This document shows positions 1 to 5,586 of a stretch of DNA of 6,245 bases, piece after piece (positions within the stretch are counted from its first letter, which is position 1; each line of letters begins with the position of its first letter). Position numbers and translations under genes: made by a program. Location of the stretch: NCBI GenBank assembly GCA_002749135.1, contig NVVY01000010.1:32118-38362 (forward strand), read 5' to 3'. Below the pieces are notes generated by a model. That model made no database searches. It was not told where the DNA came from and saw only the letters and a program-made list of their open reading frames with translations. Source of the stretch: Alphaproteobacteria bacterium. Lineage in GTDB: Bacteria; Pseudomonadota; Alphaproteobacteria; Sphingomonadales; Emcibacteraceae.

Positions 1-469
1 GGCGGGCAATGTTGTTGATGGCTTCAATCTCTGCCACTTCGCCAGCAAGATTAACCGGGGTTATGGCAACCACGGTAGCAAGCTCATCCGATGTGAGGTT
101 ATCAATTAGCTCCAATACATCCCGCGCCCGCATCATACCGCTGTCCGGATCCACATCGGTGAACAGCACATCCGCGCCGCAATAAAGCGCCCCGTTGGCG
201 GTGGCGACAAAGCTGATGGACGGTACGATCACCCGGTCGCCGGGGCTTAGTCCCAATGCCATATAGGCCATATGTAGGGCCGCCGTACCGCTGGAACAGG
301 AGACCACATGGTCCGCGCCAGCTATTGTGCGGAATTTATCTTCGAAAGCGGCGACCATGGGACCTGTGGTCAGCCAGTCCCCGCGCAAAACGTCAGACAC
401 GGCCTGAATATCATCTTCATCCAGAAATTGCCGCCCGTAAGGCAGATATTTATGATCGCCGGCGGTCAT
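1..469 (-). CDS. pseC: PseC-type aminotransferase, 5' part only (cut by left edge)
   Basis: This is the N-terminal 156 residues of a DegT/DnrJ/EryC1-family PLP aminotransferase. PseC transfers an amino group from glutamate to C4 of the 4-keto sugar made by PseB, the second step of pseudaminic acid synthesis in the cytoplasm. Visible marks are the opening KYLPYGRQFLDEDDIQAV (residues 7-24), typical of PseC, then DWLTTGP (31-37), the cofactor-phosphate-binding SSGTAALHMA (59-68), PSISFVATANGAL (83-95) and FTDVDPDSG (103-111). The lysine that binds PLP should lie further on, outside the window, so catalytic integrity cannot be judged. The start ATG (469-467) overlaps the pseB stop as ATGA. No good Shine-Dalgarno sequence precedes it, which suggests translational coupling to pseB. 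A related sugar aminotransferase is possible, but the PseC-like N-terminus and adjacent pseB make PseC the best call. Confidence 0.9.
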   Translation of the reverse strand, partial: MTAGDHKYLPYGRQFLDEDDIQAVSDVLRGDWLTTGPMVAAFEDKFRTIAGADHVVSCSSGTAALHMAYMALGLSPGDRVIVPSISFVATANGALYCGADVLFTDVDPDSGMMRARDVLELIDNLTSDELATVVAITPVNLAGEVAEIEAINNIAR

Positions 470-1500
470 ATCATTTTGAGCATTTCGCGGAACAGGGCAT
501 CATCCAGCCATTCGCTATTGGTATCACTGGAATAATCAAAATCATCAGGAGCCATCCGCGCCTCTTGATCCATATAATAATCATCGGACCAGAAACTAAA
601 CTGGGGTGTGATAATATAGCGGTCTTTCAATTCCAGGGTCTGACGTCCGTCGTCGCGAGTGATCATCTGCTCATGGAGCTTCTCACCGGGGCGGATGCCG
701 ATCTCGCGCATCTCCAGATCAGGGGCCAGACTATGAGCCATGTCGCAGACCTTCATGCTGGGGATTTTCGGAATATAAATCTCGCCGCCCTGCATCATGT
801 CCAGATTACTCAGCACGAAATCAACCCCCTGCCGCAGGGTGATCCAGAAGCGGGTCATGCGCATATCGGTCACCGGCAGATGATCCGCACCGTCGGCAAT
901 CAATTTCTGGAAGAATGGCACCACCGACCCGCGAGAGCCAAGCACATTGCCGTAACGGACCACGGAACAGGAAAATTCCTGATTGCCGCCAAGGTTATTG
1001 GCCGCCACGAAAATCTTGTCCGAGGCCAGCTTGGACGCGCCGTAAAGATTAAGCGGGCTGGCCGCCTTGTCCGTGGACAGGGCAATGATCTTTTTCACCC
1101 CGCAACCAATAGCCGCTTCCGCCAGATTCTGCGCACCGAAAATATTAGTCTTGATACATTCAAACGGGTTATATTCCGCGATCGGCACATGTTTCAGAGC
1201 CGCCGCATGAATGACATAATCCACCCCCCGAAGCGCCATATCCAGCCGGTTCCGGTCCCGCACATCGCCAATGAAAAATCGCAGGCTGGCCAGTTTGGGA
1301 TGAGCGGAAAAGAACTGTTCCATCTCATATTGTTTTAATTCATCGCGTGAGAAAATAATCAGCCGCCGCAAATTGGCATTATCCAGCAGGGTCTGGGTCA
1401 GCATCTTGCCGAACGACCCCGTTCCCCCGGTGATCATCAAAGTCATATCATCCAGAAAGCCAAGGTCGGATTCAAAGGACCGGATTATTGTATTGCTCAT
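466..1500 (-). CDS. pseB: UDP-N-acetylglucosamine 4,6-dehydratase (inverting), PseB
   Basis: A 344-residue short-chain dehydrogenase/reductase-fold enzyme of the FlaA1/PseB family. It converts UDP-GlcNAc to the 4-keto-6-deoxy-L-arabino sugar (4,6-dehydration with C5 inversion), the entry step to pseudaminic acid. Seen in the protein: the NADP-binding GGTGSFG (25-31), RDELKQYEM (52-60), the FFIGDVRD segment (75-82), HAAALKHVP (98-106), LSTDKAASP (141-149) with the catalytic Asp144-Lys145 pair, and the YxxxK pair Tyr153/Lys157. The RPGEKLHE stretch (270-277) near the C-terminus is typical of the family. Length is close to Helicobacter FlaA1. The start at 1500 gives about 18 residues before the Rossmann fold; Met19 is a possible alternative start. 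A weak AGG at 1512-1510, overlapping the stop of the upstream methyltransferase gene, lies 9 nt from the ATG, and the gap to that gene is 10 nt. The two genes are therefore almost certainly co-transcribed. The stop overlaps the pseC start. Confidence 0.95.
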   Translation of the reverse strand: MSNTIIRSFESDLGFLDDMTLMITGGTGSFGKMLTQTLLDNANLRRLIIFSRDELKQYEMEQFFSAHPKLASLRFFIGDVRDRNRLDMALRGVDYVIHAAALKHVPIAEYNPFECIKTNIFGAQNLAEAAIGCGVKKIIALSTDKAASPLNLYGASKLASDKIFVAANNLGGNQEFSCSVVRYGNVLGSRGSVVPFFQKLIADGADHLPVTDMRMTRFWITLRQGVDFVLSNLDMMQGGEIYIPKIPSMKVCDMAHSLAPDLEMREIGIRPGEKLHEQMITRDDGRQTLELKDRYIITPQFSFWSDDYYMDQEARMAPDDFDYSSDTNSEWLDDALFREMLKMI

Positions 1501-1510
1501 TATTTATTGC

Positions 1511-2143
1511 CTATCTTTTTTCAAAAACCCACCATGTGGCGTTATCCATACCGGTCATGGCCTGCCACTCGAAACGATACCCAAGGCACCGCAGGTCCGG
1601 GAAATTCTCCAGCCAGAAAGACCCGTAATCCCGCTTGAACAGCTTGTCACCATGGCCGCGATATTGAATGGTCTCTGGCTGATCAGAGAAATATTCATAA
1701 CAGACTATATATTTTCCCGATGACGCATATATATTTTTGCAGGCCTGCAACAGATCATCATGATGGATATGGATCATCACACCGGACGTAAAAGCCAGAT
1801 CAACCGGCGTCTCCGGCACTCTAAAATCCCCGGCAAAAGCATTCTGCAGATTTGCCGCCGGCAAAACGCCATCCTCGATCAGGATTTTGCGGGCTTTGTC
1901 ATTGGGTTCAACGGCAAAATATTCCGCGTCACAGAGCATTTTCATAGCCCGCAAATTCAGTCCGATATTGGGGCCAATCTCAAGCACCGATTTTGGCATA
2001 TCCGCCGCCATAAGCTCAAATATCCGCGCCCACAGAGACAGGCGCATGCTGATTTCTGCGTGAGAAGCGGCATTACGATCAACATAGGTATCCCCAAAAT
2101 CCCCCCGCCAGAATTTGACCTGTTCCGTTTCATTTTGCGGCAT
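1511..2143 (-). CDS. SAM-dependent methyltransferase, pseudaminic-acid-associated family
   Basis: A 210-residue class I methyltransferase. The sequence matches what I recall of the pseudaminic acid biosynthesis-associated methylase family (TIGR03587): an N-terminal TEQVKFWRGDFGDTYVDRN (6-24), SAM-binding motif I as VLEIGPNIGLNL (53-64), an acidic end of strand 2 at AVEPN (77-81), GVMIHIHHDD (121-130), and the diagnostic YRGHGDKLFKRDYG (161-174) followed by a C-terminal TWWVFEKR. The presumed role is methylation of the nonulosonic acid, a biosynthetic intermediate or a flanking glycan group; the exact substrate is not established by the sequence. The start is supported by GGGAG at 2155-2151 with 7-nt spacing. 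The gene follows a 103-nt gap after the cytidylyltransferase gene and leads directly into pseB and pseC, so it may head its own transcript. Family call is strong, substrate uncertain. Confidence 0.88.
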   Translation of the reverse strand: MPQNETEQVKFWRGDFGDTYVDRNAASHAEISMRLSLWARIFELMAADMPKSVLEIGPNIGLNLRAMKMLCDAEYFAVEPNDKARKILIEDGVLPAANLQNAFAGDFRVPETPVDLAFTSGVMIHIHHDDLLQACKNIYASSGKYIVCYEYFSDQPETIQYRGHGDKLFKRDYGSFWLENFPDLRCLGYRFEWQAMTGMDNATWWVFEKR

Positions 2144-2246
2144 TTACCGGCTCCCATTATCTCTTAAAAATACTATAGTGTGAAATAAAAGTAAATTCAC
2201 TAACTTCTTTCAGAGATTAGACTTTTTATAGTTAAGAAAGCGTAAA
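2144..2246 (-). promoter_or_regulatory. AT-rich gap with candidate promoter and operator-like repeat before methyltransferase gene
   Basis: This 103-nt gap separates the cytidylyltransferase and methyltransferase genes. On the minus strand it has a -10-like TATAGT (2177-2172), 28 nt before the methyltransferase start, but no convincing -35. An imperfect 21-bp inverted repeat (2180-2200, outer arms GTGAA/TTCAC) covers the would-be spacer and may be an operator. A one-mismatch CtrA-like TTAA-N7-TAAA lies at 2232-2246. No terminator is seen. Read-through from the upstream gene is equally possible. Confidence 0.3.
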
Positions 2247-2987
2247 CTATCCCTCTGGCAAGGCCTTTTGTTTCACATCACTATTTAAGGTGAACCAGTC
2301 CGGATTTTCCGCGACCAGCGCCAAGCATTCCTGCCAAGAGAAATCATCCCGCCCGGCAAAAGATGTCAGGATTTCTGTAATCAGATCAAAGTCCGCTGGC
2401 TCATCCACACACCATCTGTGATGACCGGATGTTTCTTGGGAGGGAAAAGTGGCACAACGGAAAGGGCTTCCCTCCCCGTAAATATAGGGCGTCACATGTT
2501 CGCGTTCATGGGGTGCTTTGGCCTCAGCATGAGCCGTTTCCAGAGCATTCCGGCTAAAAACCTCCACATCAAGGCCGCGCGGATAATCCTTTTCCCCAAG
2601 AGTTACATAATCATATCGGTCCCGATGGTCCAGATAATAGCGGATCACCTGATCCAGCAAAACAGGATCAATCAGCGGACAATCCGATGTCACCCGCACA
2701 ATGACATCTGTCGGATATTCTTGCAAAGCCTGCGCATAACGGCTTAACACATCATTTTCACTGCCCCGTACACAAGCGATTTTCTTTGACATACAATAAT
2801 ATTTCACCGGGTCATCTGTGAGATTTACCGTCGTTGCGACAACCAGTTGATCAATCAGCTCGCTTTGTTGCAGGCGGCTCACATGGTAATCCAGCAAACT
2901 GCGCCCGCACACGGTTTTGAGTATCTTGCCCGGCAGACGGGTTGAGGTCATGCGCGCCTGCGATATACAGAGGATATTATCTGTCAT
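2247..2987 (-). CDS. SpsF-type cytidylyltransferase, probable CMP-nonulosonate synthetase
   Basis: A 246-residue nucleotidyltransferase of the SpsF/COG1861 branch of the CTP_transf_3 superfamily. Motifs in order: QARMTSTRLPGK (10-21), the nucleotide-binding N-terminal loop; RGSENDVLSRY (74-84); RVTSDCPLIDP (98-108), carrying the likely metal-binding aspartates; YPRGLDVEVF (135-144); EREHVTPYIY (161-170); and RWCVDEPADFDL (191-202). In the Bacillus sps cluster the homologue sits beside nonulosonic-acid-like synthesis genes, so activation of the pathway sugar with CTP is the natural reading here. The opening differs from canonical PseF, which starts with an IPARGGSKRIP-like loop, so I give no pse symbol. 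The start at 2987 is needed to include the N-terminal loop, yet the sequence before it (GGTAAAAGAAACC) has no strong ribosome binding site. The start lies only 16 nt past the U-tract of the flaG terminator, which leaves its expression route unclear. Confidence 0.85.
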   Translation of the reverse strand: MTDNILCISQARMTSTRLPGKILKTVCGRSLLDYHVSRLQQSELIDQLVVATTVNLTDDPVKYYCMSKKIACVRGSENDVLSRYAQALQEYPTDVIVRVTSDCPLIDPVLLDQVIRYYLDHRDRYDYVTLGEKDYPRGLDVEVFSRNALETAHAEAKAPHEREHVTPYIYGEGSPFRCATFPSQETSGHHRWCVDEPADFDLITEILTSFAGRDDFSWQECLALVAENPDWFTLNSDVKQKALPEG

Positions 2988-3003
2988 GGTTTCTTTTACC
3001 GAT

Positions 3004-3033
3004 AAAAAAAGCCCGCATCAAGATGATACAGGC
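3004..3033 (-). terminator. intrinsic terminator after flaG
   Basis: On the minus strand, 27 nt after the flaG stop, a 10-bp stem with a 3-nt loop (3033-3011) is followed at once by seven U residues (3010-3004). Two of the stem pairs are G-U in minus-strand RNA and would be C-A mismatches on the plus strand, which fixes its direction. It should end the flagellin-flaG transcript. The next gene starts only 16 nt beyond the U-tract. Confidence 0.88.
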
Positions 3034-3059
3034 ATAAATTTCGTTCTTAAAGATGACGA

Positions 3060-3518
3060 TCAGGCCTTTTCGTCAACCACGATACCTTCAAGGCCTGCAC
3101 GTTCCCGGTTGAAGGCAACAAACTTCAATACTTCATCGGACGGGAACTGGGTCACCACATCACCGGTCTTGACATCAATCCCCTGATAGACAAACCTGCC
3201 GGTGCCATCGTCCAGATTAATGCGTAATTTTGTGCCCGGAGGTTTGCTGGGCAGAGACGCACTGATAATTTTCTCCGCCGCCTGCAAATAATCCTTTACA
3301 TTTGCTGTACTCAACGCGTTTAAACGCTCCTCGGCTGATTTCGCAATCGCTGAAGAAACGTTATTTGATGATTCGCTCTTAACCGAACGGGCTTCTTTAG
3401 GGGGGGGCTGTGTCTCCTGCTTATCACCGGGTGGGGCAACAGAAGGCTTTGACACAGTGTCCCTATTTTCACTGGTGCCCGGTATGCGCGGACTGACTAT
3501 GTTAATCCCATCTACCAT
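3060..3518 (-). CDS. flaG: FlaG-family flagellar protein
   Basis: A 152-residue protein whose C-terminal half fits the FlaG family (PF03646). Residues 96-140 contain TKLRINLDDGTGRFVYQGID and TGDVVTQFPSDEVLKFV, matching the family's pattern of D-x-TGR-x-V followed by TGEVIRQIPPEE-like sequence. The N-terminal 65 residues are low in complexity and rich in Pro, Ser, Lys and Glu, probably disordered. FlaG proteins influence filament length or assembly in some bacteria, but their exact mechanism is unclear. The start at 3518 is well supported by AGAGG (3528-3524) with 5-nt spacing. The gene lies 152 nt after the flagellin stop and ends at a strong intrinsic terminator. The coding strand carries eight consecutive C residues (plus-strand G at 3400-3407) coding for Pro38-Pro40, upstream of the conserved domain. 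A length change there would remove the FlaG core. Confidence 0.85.
   Translation of the reverse strand: MVDGINIVSPRIPGTSENRDTVSKPSVAPPGDKQETQPPPKEARSVKSESSNNVSSAIAKSAEERLNALSTANVKDYLQAAEKIISASLPSKPPGTKLRINLDDGTGRFVYQGIDVKTGDVVTQFPSDEVLKFVAFNRERAGLEGIVVDEKA
3400..3407 (-). repeat. homopolymer run of eight G (C on coding strand) in flaG
   Basis: Eight identical bases code for Pro38, Pro39 and most of Pro40 of FlaG. Gain or loss of a base would shift the frame before the conserved domain at residues 96-140. It is the longest G/C homopolymer I noticed in the window. Such runs are prone to strand slippage and also to sequencing error. Confidence 0.8.
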
Positions 3519-3610
3519 TTTATCCTCTACATATACCCAACTTCCTAAATCTTACGCTAAAATATACAAAACGCACAATACTAAATAAATTGCTTAAAAA
3601 TATTTCTAAA

Positions 3611-3656
3611 ATAATAAGGTATTTTGGCGGGGGCGAATATACACCCCCACCAAAAT
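3611..3656 (-). terminator. hairpin after flagellin, probable partial terminator
   Basis: A 15-bp stem (3642-3656 with 3621-3635) closes a 6-nt loop, starting 14 nt after the flagellin stop. Two positions (3634/3643 and 3628/3649) are C-A mismatches on the plus strand but G-U pairs in minus-strand RNA, so the structure belongs to the flagellin transcript. The following stretch is ACCTTATTATTTT, an interrupted U-tract, so termination may be incomplete and let some transcripts reach flaG. The stem could also protect the mRNA 3' end. Confidence 0.7.
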
Positions 3657-3670
3657 TAAAGAATAGGATA

Positions 3671-4516
3671 TTATCTGAACAATGACAATACTGAACCAGG
3701 TGCCTGGTTGGCAATTGACAGGGCCTGAAGGCCAAGCTGTTGCCTCACCTGCAATGACTGCAAGTTCGCACTTTCACGGGCCAGATTGGCATCAACCAGA
3801 TTACCAATACCAATTTCAATGGCATTGGACAGCTTGTCGGTGAATGAGCGTTGAATATCAACACGTTTCGCACCCGCGCCAAGCTTGGACAGGAAGGTTG
3901 TTACCGTTGCCTCAGCGGTACTGATCAGGGCAAGCGCCGTAGACGCGGTTGCCACTGATGTAATAACGCTGGTCGCGGAAATACCAAGACCAACACTTGT
4001 GGCTGAAATATCAGTTTTCGCAATAGTAATAGCAAAACCCGCAGTGGAATCGGAACCATCCGGCACCGCAATCAGAGCCTGAATGGAAGTACCACCGGTT
4101 TTAACAGCGTTAACACCATTAAATTCAGCGTTATTCACAACGGTATTAATCTGAGAAATCAGACTTTGATACTCATCATTAAGCGCCGTTCGTGAAGCAG
4201 AATCCGTGCCAGGGTCAATAGCCGACGCAGCTTTTGATTTCAATTGAATCAAAAGATCAGAAACAGCTTCGGTTGCAGCAAGTGCTACATTAAGGGAGCT
4301 TGACGCACGATCAAGAGAGCCTTTAACCGAATTTAACCCAGCCAGACTAGACCGTTGCCCTTGGGCAATGGCGAAAATCGCAGCGTTGTCTTTAGCAGAT
4401 GACACTTTCAGACCGGTATTAATACGGGACTGAACGACATTAAGCTGCGCATTTGTTTTGGATAAGGATTGCAGAGCGAATAGAGCCCCTGCGTTTGTGT
4501 TGACTGAAAAAGACAT
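3671..4516 (-). CDS. flagellin
   Basis: A 281-residue flagellin, the filament subunit exported by the flagellar type III system. The N-terminal D0/D1 domain (about 1-140) has SVNTNAGALFALQSL (4-18), RINTGLKVSSAKDNAA (31-46) and DEYQSLISQINTVVNNAEFNG (114-134 region). The C-terminal domain (about 205-281) has GIGNLVDANLARESANLQ (236-253) followed by VRQQLGLQALSIANQAPGS (257-275), ending SLFR. This is the compact alphaproteobacterial type, like Caulobacter FljK (about 273 residues), with no large D2/D3 insertion. The central stretch 158-205 is rich in Ser, Thr and Ala and includes a short duplication, ISATSV at 170-175 and 179-184. Such surface Ser/Thr residues are the usual sites of O-linked pseudaminic acid, so this is the probable acceptor for the sugar made by the downstream genes. 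The start has GGAG (4527-4524) at 7-nt spacing. Confidence 0.96.
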   Translation of the reverse strand: MSFSVNTNAGALFALQSLSKTNAQLNVVQSRINTGLKVSSAKDNAAIFAIAQGQRSSLAGLNSVKGSLDRASSSLNVALAATEAVSDLLIQLKSKAASAIDPGTDSASRTALNDEYQSLISQINTVVNNAEFNGVNAVKTGGTSIQALIAVPDGSDSTAGFAITIAKTDISATSVGLGISATSVITSVATASTALALISTAEATVTTFLSKLGAGAKRVDIQRSFTDKLSNAIEIGIGNLVDANLARESANLQSLQVRQQLGLQALSIANQAPGSVLSLFR

Positions 4517-4548
4517 ATTTTATCTCCATTCTGAGAATACTTAACAAA

Positions 4549-4561
4549 GAGCATTTTGCTC
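4549..4561 (-). other. small hairpin in flagellin mRNA leader
   Basis: GAGCA and TGCTC form a 5-bp perfect stem with a 3-nt loop, extendable by one G-U pair, about 33-45 nt upstream of the flagellin start. Between it and the ribosome binding site lies an ATTCT-N-AGAAT inverted repeat (4528-4538) that directly abuts GGAG at 4527-4524. Both lie in the leader that FlbT would be expected to act on. Short repeats like these can occur by chance. Confidence 0.35.
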
Positions 4562-4632
4562 CATCAAGGGCCGAAACCCACTCACGTCAATATTTAAGAT
4601 TATGCCTTTCTGGCTATCTCACTGACCTGATA

Positions 4633-4665
4633 AGAATATGTTGTAATCTATTAAAGAATGGTTAA
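4633..4665 (-). promoter_or_regulatory. candidate flagellin promoter
   Basis: On the minus strand the proximal CtrA-type box is followed, after 12 nt, by TATTCT (4638-4633), a 4-of-6 match to the -10 consensus. With a 17-nt spacer the -35 position falls inside the box. Transcription would then start near 4626 and give a leader of about 110 nt. I found no convincing sigma-54 (GG-N10-GC) element in this region, the usual alternative for flagellin genes. The assignment is tentative. Confidence 0.35.
4651..4665. promoter_or_regulatory. CtrA-type binding site (proximal)
   Basis: A second exact TTAA-N7-TTAA match, followed by C on the plus strand. Read on the minus strand it begins TTAACCAT. It is 135 nt upstream of the flagellin start codon and 74 nt from the distal box. 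Its position just before a -10-like TATTCT places it over the expected -35 region, the usual layout of CtrA-activated promoters. Two GANTC sites (4692-4696 and 4705-4709), potential CcrM methylation targets, lie between the two boxes. Confidence 0.6.
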
Positions 4666-4739
4666 CAAGGGAATTTTTTAATGAAAGAAGAGATTCCTCT
4701 TTCTGAATCATAAAGTTACCATATACTAACACAATATGG

Positions 4740-4754
4740 TTAATGAAAAATTAA
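4740..4754. promoter_or_regulatory. CtrA-type binding site (distal)
   Basis: The sequence is an exact TTAA-N7-TTAA, the consensus of the alphaproteobacterial cell-cycle regulator CtrA. It sits at the centre of a perfect 10-bp inverted repeat (4735-4744 with 4750-4759, 5-nt spacer), so both strands carry TTAACCAT, which I recall as the stronger half-site form. It lies about 225 nt upstream of the flagellin start and 36 nt past the flaF stop. CtrA directly controls many flagellar genes in Caulobacter and relatives; binding here is inferred. Confidence 0.6.
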
Positions 4755-4790
4755 CCATAAAACGCACTATTTTCCGGGAAAAATTAACAT

Positions 4791-5201
4791 TTAAACAGAA
4801 TAATTATGACCTGTTGTCACATTAGCATCTTTTGCTTCAGCTACATTATTCTGGGCCTGTGCGGACAGGCCTTCCATGATATTTTTGTTAATATCTATGA
4901 GCGGCTGAACTTCTTCTTCCCCCCGGGCTACCTGCGAGCTATGGCGGCCCACCCAGATAGATATTGAAATAATCGACGCCCGCAATTGCTTGGGCAACAT
5001 ATTGCCTTCAACCGCGCAATCCGTGGCCAGAGTCGACCATAACTGTCGGTTCCAATGCAGGGCATCATGTAACCTTACGTCAAGTTTTGGCAAGTCTTTT
5101 GTATCCATCAACGCCCGTGTCACATCAGCAAACAGCCGATATTCCGTCTGACTTGATGATTCATTCGCCTTCTGGGTTGTCTGATACGCCTTCAGGGACA
5201 T
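4791..5201 (-). CDS. flaF: FlaF flagellin biosynthesis regulator
   Basis: A 136-residue cytoplasmic protein of the FlaF family. Recognisable parts are SLKAYQ (2-7), the hallmark [14 protein letters not shown] (18-31), [15 protein letters not shown] (49-63), [14 protein letters not shown] (66-79), [17 protein letters not shown] (82-98) and [12 protein letters not shown] (101-112). The last 20 or so residues are not conserved. In Caulobacter FlaF is required for flagellin synthesis and secretion and works against FlbT-mediated translational repression. The start ATG at 5201 lies inside flbT, with GAGG (5212-5209) at 7-nt spacing. The 41-nt overlap means the two genes share one mRNA and are probably translationally coupled. 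The flagellin gene is next downstream, 274 nt away. Confidence 0.94.
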   Translation of the reverse strand: MSLKAYQTTQKANESSSQTEYRLFADVTRALMDTKDLPKLDVRLHDALHWNRQLWSTLATDCAVEGNMLPKQLRASIISISIWVGRHSSQVARGEEEVQPLIDINKNIMEGLSAQAQNNVAEAKDANVTTGHNYSV

Positions 5202-5586
5202 AATTCAGCCTCGTACTTTCATATTCGAACATTTTTTTGCATTTCAGTAATGCTTTGTAATATTCACCGTCCATTACATCCTTACTTATGGCAACACATA
5301 GTGTTTTTGCCACAGGATCTTCTATCACACTTAACAGTTCAGTCATCCGTAAAACATATTGCTCATGATATTTGTTGAAACCTTTTTCATCCATATACAT
5401 CAGCATGATCGGGAAATAAATATGCTTGATAGGCGTATCCACGTCTTCCGCCAGCAGAATATCCTTTTCCCGCAGGAGAGACGCCCGATTTTGCAAAATC
5501 ATTGTCGATCTTCGGTCCCCGTTAACAATGACCGCCCCGTTAACGACAATCTTCTCTCCCGGTTTCAACGATATTTTTAACGCCAT
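5161..5586 (-). CDS. flbT: FlbT flagellin translational repressor
   Basis: A 141-residue FlbT-family protein. The family signature is clear at the N-terminus: [17 protein letters not shown] (4-20), NGDRRST (22-28), [20 protein letters not shown] (33-52) and [11 protein letters not shown] (56-66). The second half has a helical region including [11 protein letters not shown] (113-123). In Caulobacter FlbT acts after transcription: it associates with the 5' leader of flagellin mRNA, lowers its translation and stability, and so ties flagellin supply to hook completion. The likely target here is the long flagellin leader described below. The start at 5586 has AGAGGAA (5602-5596), a good ribosome binding site. 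Its 3' end overlaps flaF by 41 nt in a different frame. Confidence 0.95.
   Translation of the reverse strand: MALKISLKPGEKIVVNGAVIVNGDRRSTMILQNRASLLREKDILLAEDVDTPIKHIYFPIMLMYMDEKGFNKYHEQYVLRMTELLSVIEDPVAKTLCVAISKDVMDGEYYKALLKCKKMFEYESTRLNYVPEGVSDNPEGE

Noticed and set aside
256..1338. A 360-codon plus-strand open frame
   Set aside because: It lies antisense to pseB and pseC, whose motifs are unmistakable. Its protein is rich in His, Arg and Ile with no recognisable domain, as expected of a shadow frame.
1373..2167. Plus-strand open frames opposite the methyltransferase gene
   Set aside because: They are antisense to a gene with clear SAM-binding and family motifs and show no domain of their own.
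3520..3735. A 71-codon minus-strand frame spanning the end of flagellin and the hairpin
   Set aside because: It overlaps the conserved flagellin C-terminus in another frame, runs through the terminator-like stem, and has no family resemblance.
4735..4759. Terminator for flbT-flaF
   Set aside because: The 10-bp inverted repeat is AT-rich and lacks a following U-tract on either strand. It is better explained as a palindromic CtrA site, although an RNA role is not excluded.
4517..4790. Sigma-54 promoter for flagellin
   Set aside because: I looked for GG-N10-GC on the minus strand. The best candidate (CGGCCC to GGAGCA near 4560-4577) has the wrong spacing by one base and lacks the rest of the consensus.
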